From NCBI GenBank assembly GCA_903831255.1, contig CAIKWZ010000025.1, forward strand, positions 1-37,474: a stretch of DNA of 37,474 nucleotides, read 5' to 3'. The notes beneath the pieces are model-generated. The model saw nothing but the letters and a program-made list of their open reading frames with translations. It did no database searches and had not been told where the DNA came from. The position numbers were made by a program, and so were the translations under genes. This document shows, in pieces, positions 25,963 through 33,686 of this stretch (the first letter of the stretch is position 1; every line of letters starts with the position of its first letter). Source of the DNA: an uncultured Alphaproteobacteria bacterium. Lineage in GTDB: Bacteria; Pseudomonadota; Alphaproteobacteria; Caulobacterales; Hyphomonadaceae.

Positions 25963-26193
25963 CTGGCTCTCGAGACCGTCCGGCGCATCGACGCTCTGTT
26001 CGACATCGAACGCGACATCAACGGCAGGCCGACGGAAGAGCGTCTTGAGGTTCGCCAGGAGCGCAGCGCCCCTCTCCTCGCGGATCTCGAGGTGTGGATG
26101 CGTCAGACTGAGGGAGGTCTCTCGAGCAAGACCGACGTCGCCAGGGCGATGGATTAGATGCGAAAGCGCTGGGCCGCGTTCGCCAGTTTCCTT
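25963..26193 (+). mobile_element. IS66-family transposase remnant
   Basis: The plus strand reads LALETVRRIDALFDIERDI, then RPTEERLEVRQERSAPLLADL, EVWMRQTEGGLSSKTDVARA, MD, a TAG stop, then MRKRWAAFASFL. This is the part of the IS66 DDE transposase just before its C-terminal catalytic block; the stop replaces a conserved Tyr codon (intact proteins read DYMLKRW). The reading frame is lost on both sides and no terminal inverted repeats were found. About 77 codons of dead transposase lie 73 bp from the fic 3' end. Confidence 0.85.
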
Positions 26194-26266
26194 GCAAGTA
26201 TCAGGCAGACCTTCAGACCACCCCGAAGCCGTTCCTCGCGCGACAATAGCGGCTCATCGGCCATGC

Positions 26267-27460
26267 TCAGCTCTCAAGAAACAGGCGCGGGAACAAGACA
26301 TCCAGCGCGCTGACGGGGAAGCGCAGCGATACGGCGCCCTTCTCGCTGTCGGAGCCGAGGATGCGTTCCTGAATGAGTTGGCTGAGAAGCGCACGGCTGG
26401 TGCGTTCCTTGAGGCCGGTGATGGCCTCTGCGTCGCCGCGGGCAATCTCGCCGCGATGGAGGATCTCGGTAAGTAACGTGGCGGCTTCGGGTCGCCACCC
26501 TTGCTGCGCAGCATACCGCTTGAGACGGGCAGAAAGCCCATCGAGCGCGAACATCTCGGTCATGAAGCGTACTTGGTCGAGACAGACTTTGAGGAACCAC
26601 ACGGTGAACGTTTCGAGCGCGCGGTGTGAGAGGTTGCCGCGCCCGTCGAGATCGCCCTGACGCGGCATGTCGGCGTGATCCATCATACTCTTGTATTCGG
26701 TTCGGCTCTCGAGGCCGCGCGCAAGACCGCGGGAGACTGACCACAAACCGTGCGCGCCGATGCCGGCTTTCAACGCCATGGCATGTGTCATCAGGCGGCT
26801 TACGCGGCCGTTGCCGTCCGGAAACGGGTGGATGAAGTTGAGGCGGTGATGCGCTGCTGGCAGCGCGAGAATGCGGGCGCCCGCTCCCAGCCGCGCGAAG
26901 GCGTATCTTGCTTCGAAGTAGTGGACGAACGACTCCACCACGTCGCTGCCTGGCGGCACGTGACGACCGACGGCCACATCGTGTTCAGGCGCCGACCGAA
27001 AGGCGCCGGGGGTCATCAGAACGCTGCGGCCCGCCCCTTCAATACGCAGCATGGCTTCGGGCGCGTCTCGATAAAACTCACGGTGCAGCGTCTGGATAAA
27101 GTCCGCGGACGCCGGATCCGCCAACGTCCCCTTCGCGAAGTCGGCGTCGATCGTGCGCTGGATACGAATGTGCTGCCGGGCTTCGAGCTGGAGGTTGCGG
27201 CGGCGCTCGTCCGTGTCGAGGTCATCCACGAGCGCCCGCTCGATATCGCGCGGGCGCGTGTTATGCCCTTCGATCAGGTTCGAGTAATAGCAGTTCATGA
27301 CCCGAACGAGATCGGCCAGGTTGGCGGCGGTCTTGGGATGCAGGCGACTGGCGAGCGCGCTCGCGGCGGCCGGCAACTCAGTGACGAGGTCGAGCAACTC
27401 CCCTCGCGCTTCTTCCAGAAAGCACGGCTCAAGCCGGGAGGGGGTTTCAAGTGTCGTCAT
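26267..27460 (-). CDS. Fic-family AMPylase/nucleotidyltransferase with its own inhibitory helix
   Basis: 397 residues. The Fic catalytic motif is HPFPDGNGR at 211-219. The inhibitory motif S60-NLI-E64-G lies N-terminal in the same chain, so it is a class II Fic protein, normally held inactive by the Glu pointing at the gamma-phosphate. Residues about 330-395 form a winged-helix-like end ([20 protein letters not shown], then [19 protein letters not shown]). Family members transfer AMP, or other nucleotide groups, from ATP to a protein; some act as toxins or gyrase modifiers. The target is unknown. The start ATG at 27460 has a weak site. It stands alone between the crotonase duplicate copies. 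Confidence 0.93.
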   Translation of the reverse strand: MTTLETPSRLEPCFLEEARGELLDLVTELPAAASALASRLHPKTAANLADLVRVMNCYYSNLIEGHNTRPRDIERALVDDLDTDERRRNLQLEARQHIRIQRTIDADFAKGTLADPASADFIQTLHREFYRDAPEAMLRIEGAGRSVLMTPGAFRSAPEHDVAVGRHVPPGSDVVESFVHYFEARYAFARLGAGARILALPAAHHRLNFIHPFPDGNGRVSRLMTHAMALKAGIGAHGLWSVSRGLARGLESRTEYKSMMDHADMPRQGDLDGRGNLSHRALETFTVWFLKVCLDQVRFMTEMFALDGLSARLKRYAAQQGWRPEAATLLTEILHRGEIARGDAEAITGLKERTSRALLSQLIQERILGSDSEKGAVSLRFPVSALDVLFPRLFLES

Positions 27461-27482
27461 TTGCCGATGTGGTCTCTTTCAC

Positions 27483-27506
27483 ATTTCCTTGTAACATATA
27501 GGAAAT
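27483..27506. promoter_or_regulatory. Candidate operator/promoter of fic
   Basis: ATTTCCT (27483-27489) and AGGAAAT (27500-27506), a perfect inverted repeat with a 10-bp spacer, 23 bp upstream of the fic start in AT-rich DNA. Fic proteins with a C-terminal winged helix often bind their own promoter. Confidence 0.45.
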
Positions 27507-27634
27507 CCCAGAGATTCGGGAGTTATTTTGCCGATGTTGGGCGCCGATGTCCTTGCCGGTCAATTTTGCTTTTAAATGAACAGGTTAGAGGCAACCTACT
27601 GGGGCAGCCCTGCCGGTCAGCCTACCTGATGGGC

Positions 27635-27903
27635 AGCGGTCCATCTGGGAATGGCGTGCGAAGCGATAGACGACGCGATGTTCGCCGAACGCCTCGAGGC
27701 CTATTGCCGGGACCTCTGCCAGTGGTCGCCCATCACGCTGAGACTGCTCAAGCGGGGCATGGTGAAGTCGCTGGAGAGGAACGACCTCGAACAACAGATG
27801 CGATACGAGCTCTCGAACATCCGTATCGCCTTCGCCAGCGAAGATGCGAAGGAAGCCCGGACTGCGTTCTTTGAGAAGCACTCTTCAGTTCAAGGGACGC
27901 TGA
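27635..27903 (+). pseudogene. Truncated duplicate of the crotonase-family gene (3' third only)
   Basis: Carries codons equivalent to residue ~176 through the end of the gene at 24650. There is no start region. A 2-bp net deletion near 27876 shifts the frame just before the original stop, so an open frame continues downstream into unrelated sequence. Eight substitutions or so against the intact copy, several of them synonymous, indicate a duplication that is not recent. Confidence 0.88.
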
Positions 27904-27943
27904 AGGCGGCGCGCGTCTATCGACCCCTGCCCACGCCCATGGT

Positions 27944-28002
27944 GGTCGTCCTGCACGGTCGCCCTGGACGGCCGCCCTGCACGATCGCCCTGCACGATCG
28001 CC
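27944..28002. repeat. 13-bp tandem repeat (minisatellite), 4.5 units
   Basis: Units start at 27944, 27957, 27970 and 27983, with a partial unit at 27996-28002. The consensus is GGTCGCCCTGCAC, with one or two changes per unit. The matching place in copy 1 (25485-25516) has only about 2.5 units and forms a palindrome there. Confidence 0.8.
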
Positions 28003-28080
28003 AAGCGAGGCGGTTCCTTTGTGCGGATCGCAAGGACCTGGATACTCTTGGCTCCGACCTTTCGCGGCTCGGAGTTTTTC

Positions 28081-28469
28081 AATCCTCTCGAGGCCGAGCT
28101 TTTCCAGAGGAGCGCGTCGTGCGCGAAGCCTGTCAAACGCTTCGGCGCCGGCTCACATCCCCTTGTCTCTTCGTTGTTCAGCCTCACGCCTGACCGCCCT
28201 TTGACGGGCCGATCCCGAGCACGGTTCATGCGCATGCCGGATGATGATGGCGGACAAGATTTTCACACGCTGGCGATCGCGCGGTCATCGCGCCTCTGCC
28301 GCAACAGAGAGACGCGGCGACTTGCCGAAGACTTGATGTTGGCTGCACACCCCGCGCAACGTCAGCTGAGCTCAGCGTCAGATGGGCTCGGCGTCGGTTG
28401 AGCTCAGCGCAGCGTTCAAGGCAGCCATCGCAGATCGCAAATCCGACTGCCGTCCAGCCGCCCAGAGAC
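28081..28469. other. Intergenic, no gene recognised
   Basis: This is the space between the crotonase duplicate and the hipBA-2 promoter. GAGCTCAGCG occurs twice, near 28369 and 28399. Open frames lack ribosome-binding sites and protein character. Confidence 0.35.
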
Positions 28470-28557
28470 GTATCACACGTGACACATTATCCAGTAAAAT
28501 TTTTATATGTATCTTATATGATACGTTTTAATGGACTCCACGTATCAAACATGATAC
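28470..28557. promoter_or_regulatory. hipBA-2 operator array: GTATC-N6-GATAC sites
   Basis: Two perfect palindromes, GTATC-N6-GATAC, at 28509-28524 and 28542-28557, with centres 33 bp apart (about three turns). A third, degenerate site, GTATC-N6-GACAC, lies at 28470-28485. AT-rich DNA surrounds them (about 28486-28540). The form parallels the E. coli HipB site TATCC-N8-GGATA. The last site ends 30 bp before the ATG at 28588, so HipB binding should cover the promoter. Confidence 0.75.
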
Positions 28558-28587
28558 TCAGCCGCTAACCTGTGAGATTTGAATCTT

Positions 28588-28848
28588 ATGAGAGACGTGA
28601 TGGACTTGCATTCGCTCGGCCGAGAAATCAGACGGCAGCGGGACGCCGCGGGCCTCACGCAGGAGCAACTCGCCGCCATGGCGCTGGTGAGCCGGCCGAC
28701 CATCGCCCGGCTGGAGACTGGTCGTGCAAGCGACCTGGGCTATCGCTCCATCGTGCGCATCCTGAACGCGCTGGGGCTCGATCTCCGGGTCTCCACACTG
28801 AACCGCGGTCGGCCGACACTCGAAGACCTCGAGGCCGAGCAGGCATGA
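28588..28848 (+). CDS. hipB: HipB-like XRE antitoxin/repressor (module 2)
   Basis: 86 residues from the ATG at 28588, or 82 from the ATG at 28600, which has GAGAGA close upstream; the choice is open. The Cro/C1 helix-turn-helix covers most of the protein: LGREIRRQRDAAGLTQEQLA, then ALVSRPTIARLETGRA. A short tail (GRPTLEDLEAEQA) follows. Its stop overlaps the hipA start as ATGA, so the two are translationally coupled. Autorepression through the GTATC/GATAC sites is expected. It is unlike the HipB of module 1 in length and tail, so the modules are not recent copies of one another. Confidence 0.92.
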   Translation: MRDVMDLHSLGREIRRQRDAAGLTQEQLAAMALVSRPTIARLETGRASDLGYRSIVRILNALGLDLRVSTLNRGRPTLEDLEAEQA

Positions 28849-30305
28849 TCCGTATCTGGACGGATGGCGAGATCGCAGGCGCCCTGGACAGGCTTGGCAA
28901 GGCCGGAACGTCGTTCGCCTACAAGGCGGACGCGCGTGCGGAGCGCGCCGTCTCCATCACCATGCCGCACCGTGTGCCGTCCTATGACTGGTTGCACGGC
29001 CTCGTTCCCATTTTCGAGATGAACGTGCCGGAAGGCGCGTTGCGCGCGCGACTTATACGCTCCTTCGCGAAGGCGACCGGGATGTTCGACGATTTTGATC
29101 TTCTCTCGGTCGTGGGCCGGACCCAGCTCGGTCGCATCCGCTACTCGGCGATGGACGGCGGGCTCGATGAGGAGACGCCGTTTCAATCAGTCGATGAGAT
29201 CCTGCGCGCGCGTAGAGACGGCGGTCTCTTCGATCATCTGCTTGACAGGTTTGCGCAATACTCGGGCCTGAGCGGCGTGCAGCCGAAGGTTCTGATCCGC
29301 GACGAGGGCAAGTTTTCCGCAGGGAAGGCCCGTCGGTCATCCAGCCTCCGCGCTGCGACCCACATCGTAAAGCTGTGGGACAAGGACGAGTACCCCGAAC
29401 TTGCTGCGAACGAGTACTTCTGTCTGCTGGCCGCTCAAAAGGCCGGCCTCGATGTCCCACGGTTCACATTATCGGATTCAGGCGATGCCCTGATTATCGA
29501 GCGTTTCGATCTCACCGATCAAGGCTATCTCGGCCTTGAAGATTTTTGCGTGCTCAACGGAGTAGGGACCGCGCAGAAATATGCGGGCAGCTATGAGTCC
29601 CGTCTGTTCAAACGCGCACGTGACTTCATCGAGCCGGCACACCATCCCCACGCGATGCAGGCCCTCTACAGGCTCTTCGTGTTGAATTGCGCGCTGCGCA
29701 ACGGCGACGCACACTTGAAGAATTTTGCGCTCACATACGACAGGGTTGATGGTCCCTCGCGCCTCGCGCCCGTGTTCGATCTCGTAACAACGAGGGCCTA
29801 TTTGCCGACGGATGCGATGGCGCTCACTCTCGAGGGCTCAACCCGCTGGCCCGACGCCAAGCGCCTGATGCGTCTTGGGCAACTCCGTGCTGAGCTTTCC
29901 CCTGCTTCGGTCATGCAGATCTTCGAGGCGACCGCCGACGCCATGAGCGACGCCTGGAAGCCCGCCGCCGACTATTTTGCGAACTGCACAGAACCCGGTG
30001 TCGGCGAACGCATGAAATCGGCGTGGGAAGACGGCATGGCCGAAGCCCTGGGGCTCGTCCGCAGTCCCGGTCGAGCAAGCCCCGGGCCCAGCCCGCGACG
30101 TATGATGCCTCGGGCCCGATCCCAGGCGGTGGTGCTTGAGCGCTTGCGAGCGGAAGGCGGAACAATCACAGGAACGCTCGGGTCGATTGCGGTCAAGCTC
30201 TCGCTGCCCGCGAGCACGCTCAGCGGCGCATTGCGCGTTCTGGAGGGACGCGGCCTGATCGTTCGTGACAGCCGCAGTGTCAGACTTACGGATCGAGACG
30301 TGTAG
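28845..30305 (+). CDS. hipA: HipA-family kinase with extra C-terminal winged helix (module 2)
   Basis: 486 residues, longer than the usual ~440. The HipA N-terminal subdomain runs to about 115. GLSGVQPKV (141-149) is the Gly-rich loop, K176 in HIVKLWD the ATP lysine, NGDAHLKNF (286-294) the catalytic loop and D312 in PVFDL the metal Asp. Residues about 420-486 are an added winged helix (SQAVVLERLRAEGGTI, LSLPASTLSGALRVLEGRG, LIVRDS), of the type found in DNA-binding proteins. The kinase may therefore bind DNA or its own promoter as well as its protein target. All catalytic residues are intact. The same C-terminal module survives as a scrap at 15138-15266. Confidence 0.93.
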   Translation: MIRIWTDGEIAGALDRLGKAGTSFAYKADARAERAVSITMPHRVPSYDWLHGLVPIFEMNVPEGALRARLIRSFAKATGMFDDFDLLSVVGRTQLGRIRYSAMDGGLDEETPFQSVDEILRARRDGGLFDHLLDRFAQYSGLSGVQPKVLIRDEGKFSAGKARRSSSLRAATHIVKLWDKDEYPELAANEYFCLLAAQKAGLDVPRFTLSDSGDALIIERFDLTDQGYLGLEDFCVLNGVGTAQKYAGSYESRLFKRARDFIEPAHHPHAMQALYRLFVLNCALRNGDAHLKNFALTYDRVDGPSRLAPVFDLVTTRAYLPTDAMALTLEGSTRWPDAKRLMRLGQLRAELSPASVMQIFEATADAMSDAWKPAADYFANCTEPGVGERMKSAWEDGMAEALGLVRSPGRASPGPSPRRMMPRARSQAVVLERLRAEGGTITGTLGSIAVKLSLPASTLSGALRVLEGRGLIVRDSRSVRLTDRDV

Positions 30306-30319
30306 GTCATGGGGCCTCA

Positions 30320-30536
30320 GCGGGCGTCGCGAGCGCGGCCCTGCATCGGGATCGAGTTTGTGCAGCGGGATGACCCTTTCGCTGATGACGAGCCATTGAC
30401 GTTCGATCGCGTTACGGACAAGGGCGTTGCCATAAATCGCTTACGCGGCGCCTCCCGCATCGCTGACCCAGTCGCGGATTAACGCGATGGCGGCGCGAAT
30501 AACTTCAGGGCATTTGCGGATGCGTTCAGAAGGCAT
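30320..30536 (-). pseudogene. Broken HepT-like (DUF86) gene
   Basis: From an ATG at 30536 the minus strand reads MPSERIRKCPEVIRAAIALI, then RDWVSDAGGAA and a TAA stop. In the same frame it continues GNALVRNAIERQWLVISERV and IPLHKLDPDAGPRSRRPL. The AIERQxLVISE stretch matches HepT/DUF86 proteins, the RNase partners of MNT nucleotidyltransferases. The part that should hold the Rx4-6H active site is missing, cut off where the hipA-2 3' end stands. A partner nucleotidyltransferase was not found upstream. Confidence 0.6.
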
Positions 30537-31096
30537 TCACGCGATTCTATCGCCTGGCGCTGAGACGTTCGGGACGCCTGACAAGTTCCACCCCGATGCG
30601 GATGGCCGCTCCGAATTCATCCACGGCAACCGCTACCTGTCTCCATAATCCCCTCCGGGAAAACAGGGCGTCCAATGACGATTTGAAAAACGAAATGTCC
30701 CGTATGGGCCGTTTCAGAGATCGCAAACCTCACCACGGACTAAACTTCCCGGCTGGCAAAAGTCATTTCAGAGACGACGTCGTCGCACACCCGAATGCGT
30801 CAACCATCCGGCGACCTCGCAGCATCGGGGCTCGAACTCCGTCCGAAGCGAGAAAACAGCGGTATGGTGGAGCAGACCCACCCAAACCGGTTACGATTGC
30901 CATCGCCGTTTCCAGGCAAGAGCGGGATTCCACGAACCGCGCCAAGCCTATCCCTCAGACGACGTCAGGCGGACAGCGAACGCGACCTCCCTCGTGGAGC
31001 GCCCAGAACCTGTTCCGGCCCATGCTGTGGCCGCTCGCCTAAGCACAGAGTTCAACGCGAACGTCAGGGAATAAGGGACGCTGAGACCTCAGCGTT
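30537..31096. other. Intergenic, probable debris
   Basis: The minus strand at about 30550-30640 has a short protein-like frame (RQVAVAVDEFGAAIRIGVEL, then VRRPERLSARR and a stop), perhaps the end of a lost gene, but no family is recognised. The rest of the region shows nothing. Confidence 0.35.
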
Positions 31097-31936
31097 TCAG
31101 CCCGGACCGCCATAGCTGACCGCCATGCCCTCGCGGACATCCTGCTGGATGCCGTATTGCGGGAAGGGATACCGAAATCCATTGCGCGCAAGGGCCTTCA
31201 TGCCCGTGATGGCGGAGAGCAGATGCTCAGGCGGGCTCGCCATCAGCATCTCATCATCAAGAACGCCGCCATAACGCCGCTCCGCGAAACAGGGGATGGA
31301 AAGGCTCACCGAGCGCGTGACCAGGGCCCGCCCCCAGCTGTCGGCACAGGCCGATTCTCCCACCACGCTCCAGTCGAAGCGTTTATAACCGCTCCACTGA
31401 AGGCCGTTGATCACGTACATCATCGCTCCGGGCGTCGCATAAAAGAGGACGATGTCCGGATCGGGAATGCGGGCGCCCAGAGGGCCGACCGCGAGAGCCT
31501 CGTAGCGTCCATCCGGCACGCAGTGCATCGCGGCCTGATGGGCGGCCGCATCCTCTGCGGTCTCGTACCAGACGCCCTTCATGTGTTCGCCCGAGGACCA
31601 GGCCGGCGTCTTCGCCGCGCCGAGGCCGACGACGGCTCGGCACTGGGCGCCCACGAGATCCTCACCGGTCACCCCGACCGTCCAGCCGAGGCGCGAGGCC
31701 TGGCCGACGATCTGGTCGAGGGTGTGCACGGACCGCGGACGGCGAATGCGCTCAATCGCTTCCATGTCCGTCCGGCGTTCGAACAGCTTCATGCAGAAGA
31801 CATGGCTGCGGAGCCTGAGGAGCGCCTGAAGCTCCTCGGCGAGCGCCTTGTGAGAGAGCTGTGCGGACGAGGCGGCCTCCGCTGAGCCAGCCGCCTCTGC
31901 GCCTGACGCCTTTGCGCCTGTCGCCTGTGTGTCCAT
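31097..31936 (-). CDS. DUF169 family protein
   Basis: 279 residues. The first ~30 residues are an Ala/Ser/Gly-rich repeat (TGAKASGAEAAGSAEAASS) that is probably disordered. The DUF169 body follows: VFCMKLFERRTDMEAIERI, TGEDLVGAQCRAVVGLG, GRYEALAVGPLGARIPDPDI, and CADSWGRALVTRSVSLSIPC near the Cys-containing centre. The family is found in archaea and in bacteria that handle organic sulfur, iron or aromatic compounds, but its reaction is not established. GAGAGAGGA lies before the ATG. It stands alone between the HepT remnant and the patatin gene. Confidence 0.88.
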   Translation of the reverse strand: MDTQATGAKASGAEAAGSAEAASSAQLSHKALAEELQALLRLRSHVFCMKLFERRTDMEAIERIRRPRSVHTLDQIVGQASRLGWTVGVTGEDLVGAQCRAVVGLGAAKTPAWSSGEHMKGVWYETAEDAAAHQAAMHCVPDGRYEALAVGPLGARIPDPDIVLFYATPGAMMYVINGLQWSGYKRFDWSVVGESACADSWGRALVTRSVSLSIPCFAERRYGGVLDDEMLMASPPEHLLSAITGMKALARNGFRYPFPQYGIQQDVREGMAVSYGGPG

Positions 31937-32097
31937 CGTCCTCTCTCCCCTGTCGGCCGCCCCGGTTTCCGAGGCGGCTCACGCTTTAGCCTGACGCCTC
32001 GCCCTCAAGCCCCGGCGGGCTCATCCTGTCTTGGACCCAGACATTCGCTCATCCTCAGCGCGGCGCGCCTTGGGAAGCGCTCGCCTCTGACGGGCGT

Positions 32098-33300
32098 TCA
32101 GGGAACCGGACACCCGGCGGTCCCTGCCGGCGGGGTGAAGGGCGCCGCGATATGCTTGCGGACATCGGCTTCGGTCAGCCACACCTTACGCGTAGCGGCG
32201 CACGAGCGCGCGTAATCAAAAAGGGACCTCATCCGCCCGGCGTCGAAATCGAAGGATCCGGAAAAGTCATAGCGACGCGGAATATAGGTGAATCGCATGT
32301 TCATCCCGTGCAGCTTGGCAAAGGACGAGGTCAGCAGGATTTCGGTGCGCGCCATGCGCGTCAGGGTGACGTTGAGGGCGCGGATGGCGATGGTGACCGC
32401 ATTGGCCTCCGCCGTTCTCACAAACGGATCAAGCTGGCCGTTGATCACGACATAGATGTTGGCGCCGCGCAGAACCGAGAAGCGGTCATCGGACAGAAAG
32501 GCGACGTCCGGAAAGATGAAGAAGGGAACGCTCACCCCGCCGTCGACATGAAGCTCGTCATTCGGACCATCCTGCCCGTCGACCCGGAAGATGACGGGCG
32601 CAAAGACGCCCGGAATGCTGGCGGAGGCCACCAGGACATCGGTGAACAGCTTCTGCGCCTCTGCTCCGCCCTTGCGGGCGATGACGCCCATGTCCCAGAG
32701 GACCGGGATCTCGGCGTCGAGATTTGTGGTCGCCACCAACAGGGTGCGACCGCCTGCGCTCTCGCGGGCGACGGCCTCGATCATCTCCGGGGTCACAAAA
32801 TCCGAGACGAGACCGCGCAGCTCCGCTGCGTCCAGAACGCCGAGACGAAAGAGCGAGGAGACCCCGGCCGTGCGCGCCAGATCCTCCGAGCGCCCGCCGG
32901 TATAGGCCCGCTCCAGATCATCGTCCCAGTCGGGCCCGAGGAAGGCGAAGGGCGCAATCAGCGCTCCGGTTGAGACCCCGGTCACCACCTCGAAGACCGG
33001 CCGGCGGCCGGCGGCTGTGAGACCGGCAACCACCCCGGCGCCGAAGCCTCCGCCCGCCCCGCCGCCCGACAAAGCGAGAACGTCGAGGGTGCCGTCGCGC
33101 GCTCCGGGCCGGGACTTGATGACAGTCTCGTTGAGGATGCGCAGGAAGCTGTCATGGTCCGGATTGACGATGCGGACCTCTTTGGGAAAGCCCTCCACCT
33201 TCGCGGTCGGGTCGGGAAGTCCGCCCGGGGCCTCCATGCGGCCTACGGTGACGCACGAGGCGAGCGCCAGGGACAGGAAAAGTGCAACCAGACGGCGCAT
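32098..33300 (-). CDS. Patatin-like phospholipase lipoprotein
   Basis: 400 residues. The lipobox LASC gives C16, so it is probably attached to a membrane as a lipoprotein. The patatin Ser-Asp dyad is clear: S110 in VVTGVSTGALIAPF (a GxSxG turn) and D253 in HVDGGVSVPFF. The oxyanion Gly-rich loop is LSGGGAGGGFGAG (78-90). Members hydrolyse phospholipid or lipid esters. It is a stand-alone gene. The 386 bp upstream are free of genes, with a GCCGTCC/GGACGGC hairpin at 33371-33388. Confidence 0.9.
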   Translation of the reverse strand: MRRLVALFLSLALASCVTVGRMEAPGGLPDPTAKVEGFPKEVRIVNPDHDSFLRILNETVIKSRPGARDGTLDVLALSGGGAGGGFGAGVVAGLTAAGRRPVFEVVTGVSTGALIAPFAFLGPDWDDDLERAYTGGRSEDLARTAGVSSLFRLGVLDAAELRGLVSDFVTPEMIEAVARESAGGRTLLVATTNLDAEIPVLWDMGVIARKGGAEAQKLFTDVLVASASIPGVFAPVIFRVDGQDGPNDELHVDGGVSVPFFIFPDVAFLSDDRFSVLRGANIYVVINGQLDPFVRTAEANAVTIAIRALNVTLTRMARTEILLTSSFAKLHGMNMRFTYIPRRYDFSGSFDFDAGRMRSLFDYARSCAATRKVWLTEADVRKHIAAPFTPPAGTAGCPVP

Positions 33301-33686
33301 GTGCGACCCTCAACCAGAGGCGCGCACTCTAGCACCCCAGGGCGCGCTCTCGCCAGCGCCCTCATGCATCGCCGTCCAGAAGGACGGCTTGATCATGGTC
33401 ATTCCCCCAGGGGACGGGGCCGGGACAGGCGCCTGCCCGGTGTGAATGGAGCGCTCCGAAGAGAGGCGCCTCCCAGACGAGGGTGTTACGCAGGGGGGGA
33501 AGCAGCGTCCGTTCAGGCGGCCTCGGGTGCGGCAGGCGGGCCTCTTCAGCTTCACCTCGGACGCGAGGAAGGAGATCGCCAGAGGGAGGCGAGAAGGGTT
33601 GTGCGGGTGACGGGAGGGTTGACCGGACCGTATTCCGGCAGTCATTGTGACACAAACTCCGATCCGCCCGAGCAGGACCTGGCCTT
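33301..33686. other. Divergent intergenic region with a small hairpin
   Basis: GCCGTCC-AGAA-GGACGGC at 33371-33388 is a 7-bp stem with a 4-base loop. Otherwise no gene or clear promoter could be assigned. Confidence 0.45.

Larger units (their letters stand above)
27635..28080. repeat. Long direct repeat, copy 2
   Basis: Partner of 25174-25600. The left border is AGCGGTCCATCTGG. The right part (GCAAGGACCT, then GGAGTTT near 28070) is only loosely alike. It has four 13-bp units where copy 1 has two and a half. Confidence 0.85.

Noticed and set aside
25963-26193. Functional IS66 element
   Set aside because: Only ~77 codons remain, with an internal stop; no terminal repeats and no accessory tnpA or tnpB genes are nearby.
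26750-27874. 374-codon plus-strand frame across fic
   Set aside because: It is antisense to the Fic gene, whose HPFPDGNGR motif and overall fold are unmistakable.
27903-28193. Fusion protein of the crotonase end with a new C-terminal domain
   Set aside because: The extra residues come from reading through the frameshift into a 13-bp repeat region; the gene lacks its first two thirds.
30800-30910. tRNA-like string (GGGGCTCGAACTCC and TGGTGGAGCAGA)
   Set aside because: It could not be folded into acceptor, D, anticodon and T arms on either strand.
32152-32973. Long plus-strand frame opposite the patatin gene
   Set aside because: Shadow of the patatin frame, in which the GVSTG and DGG motifs are present.
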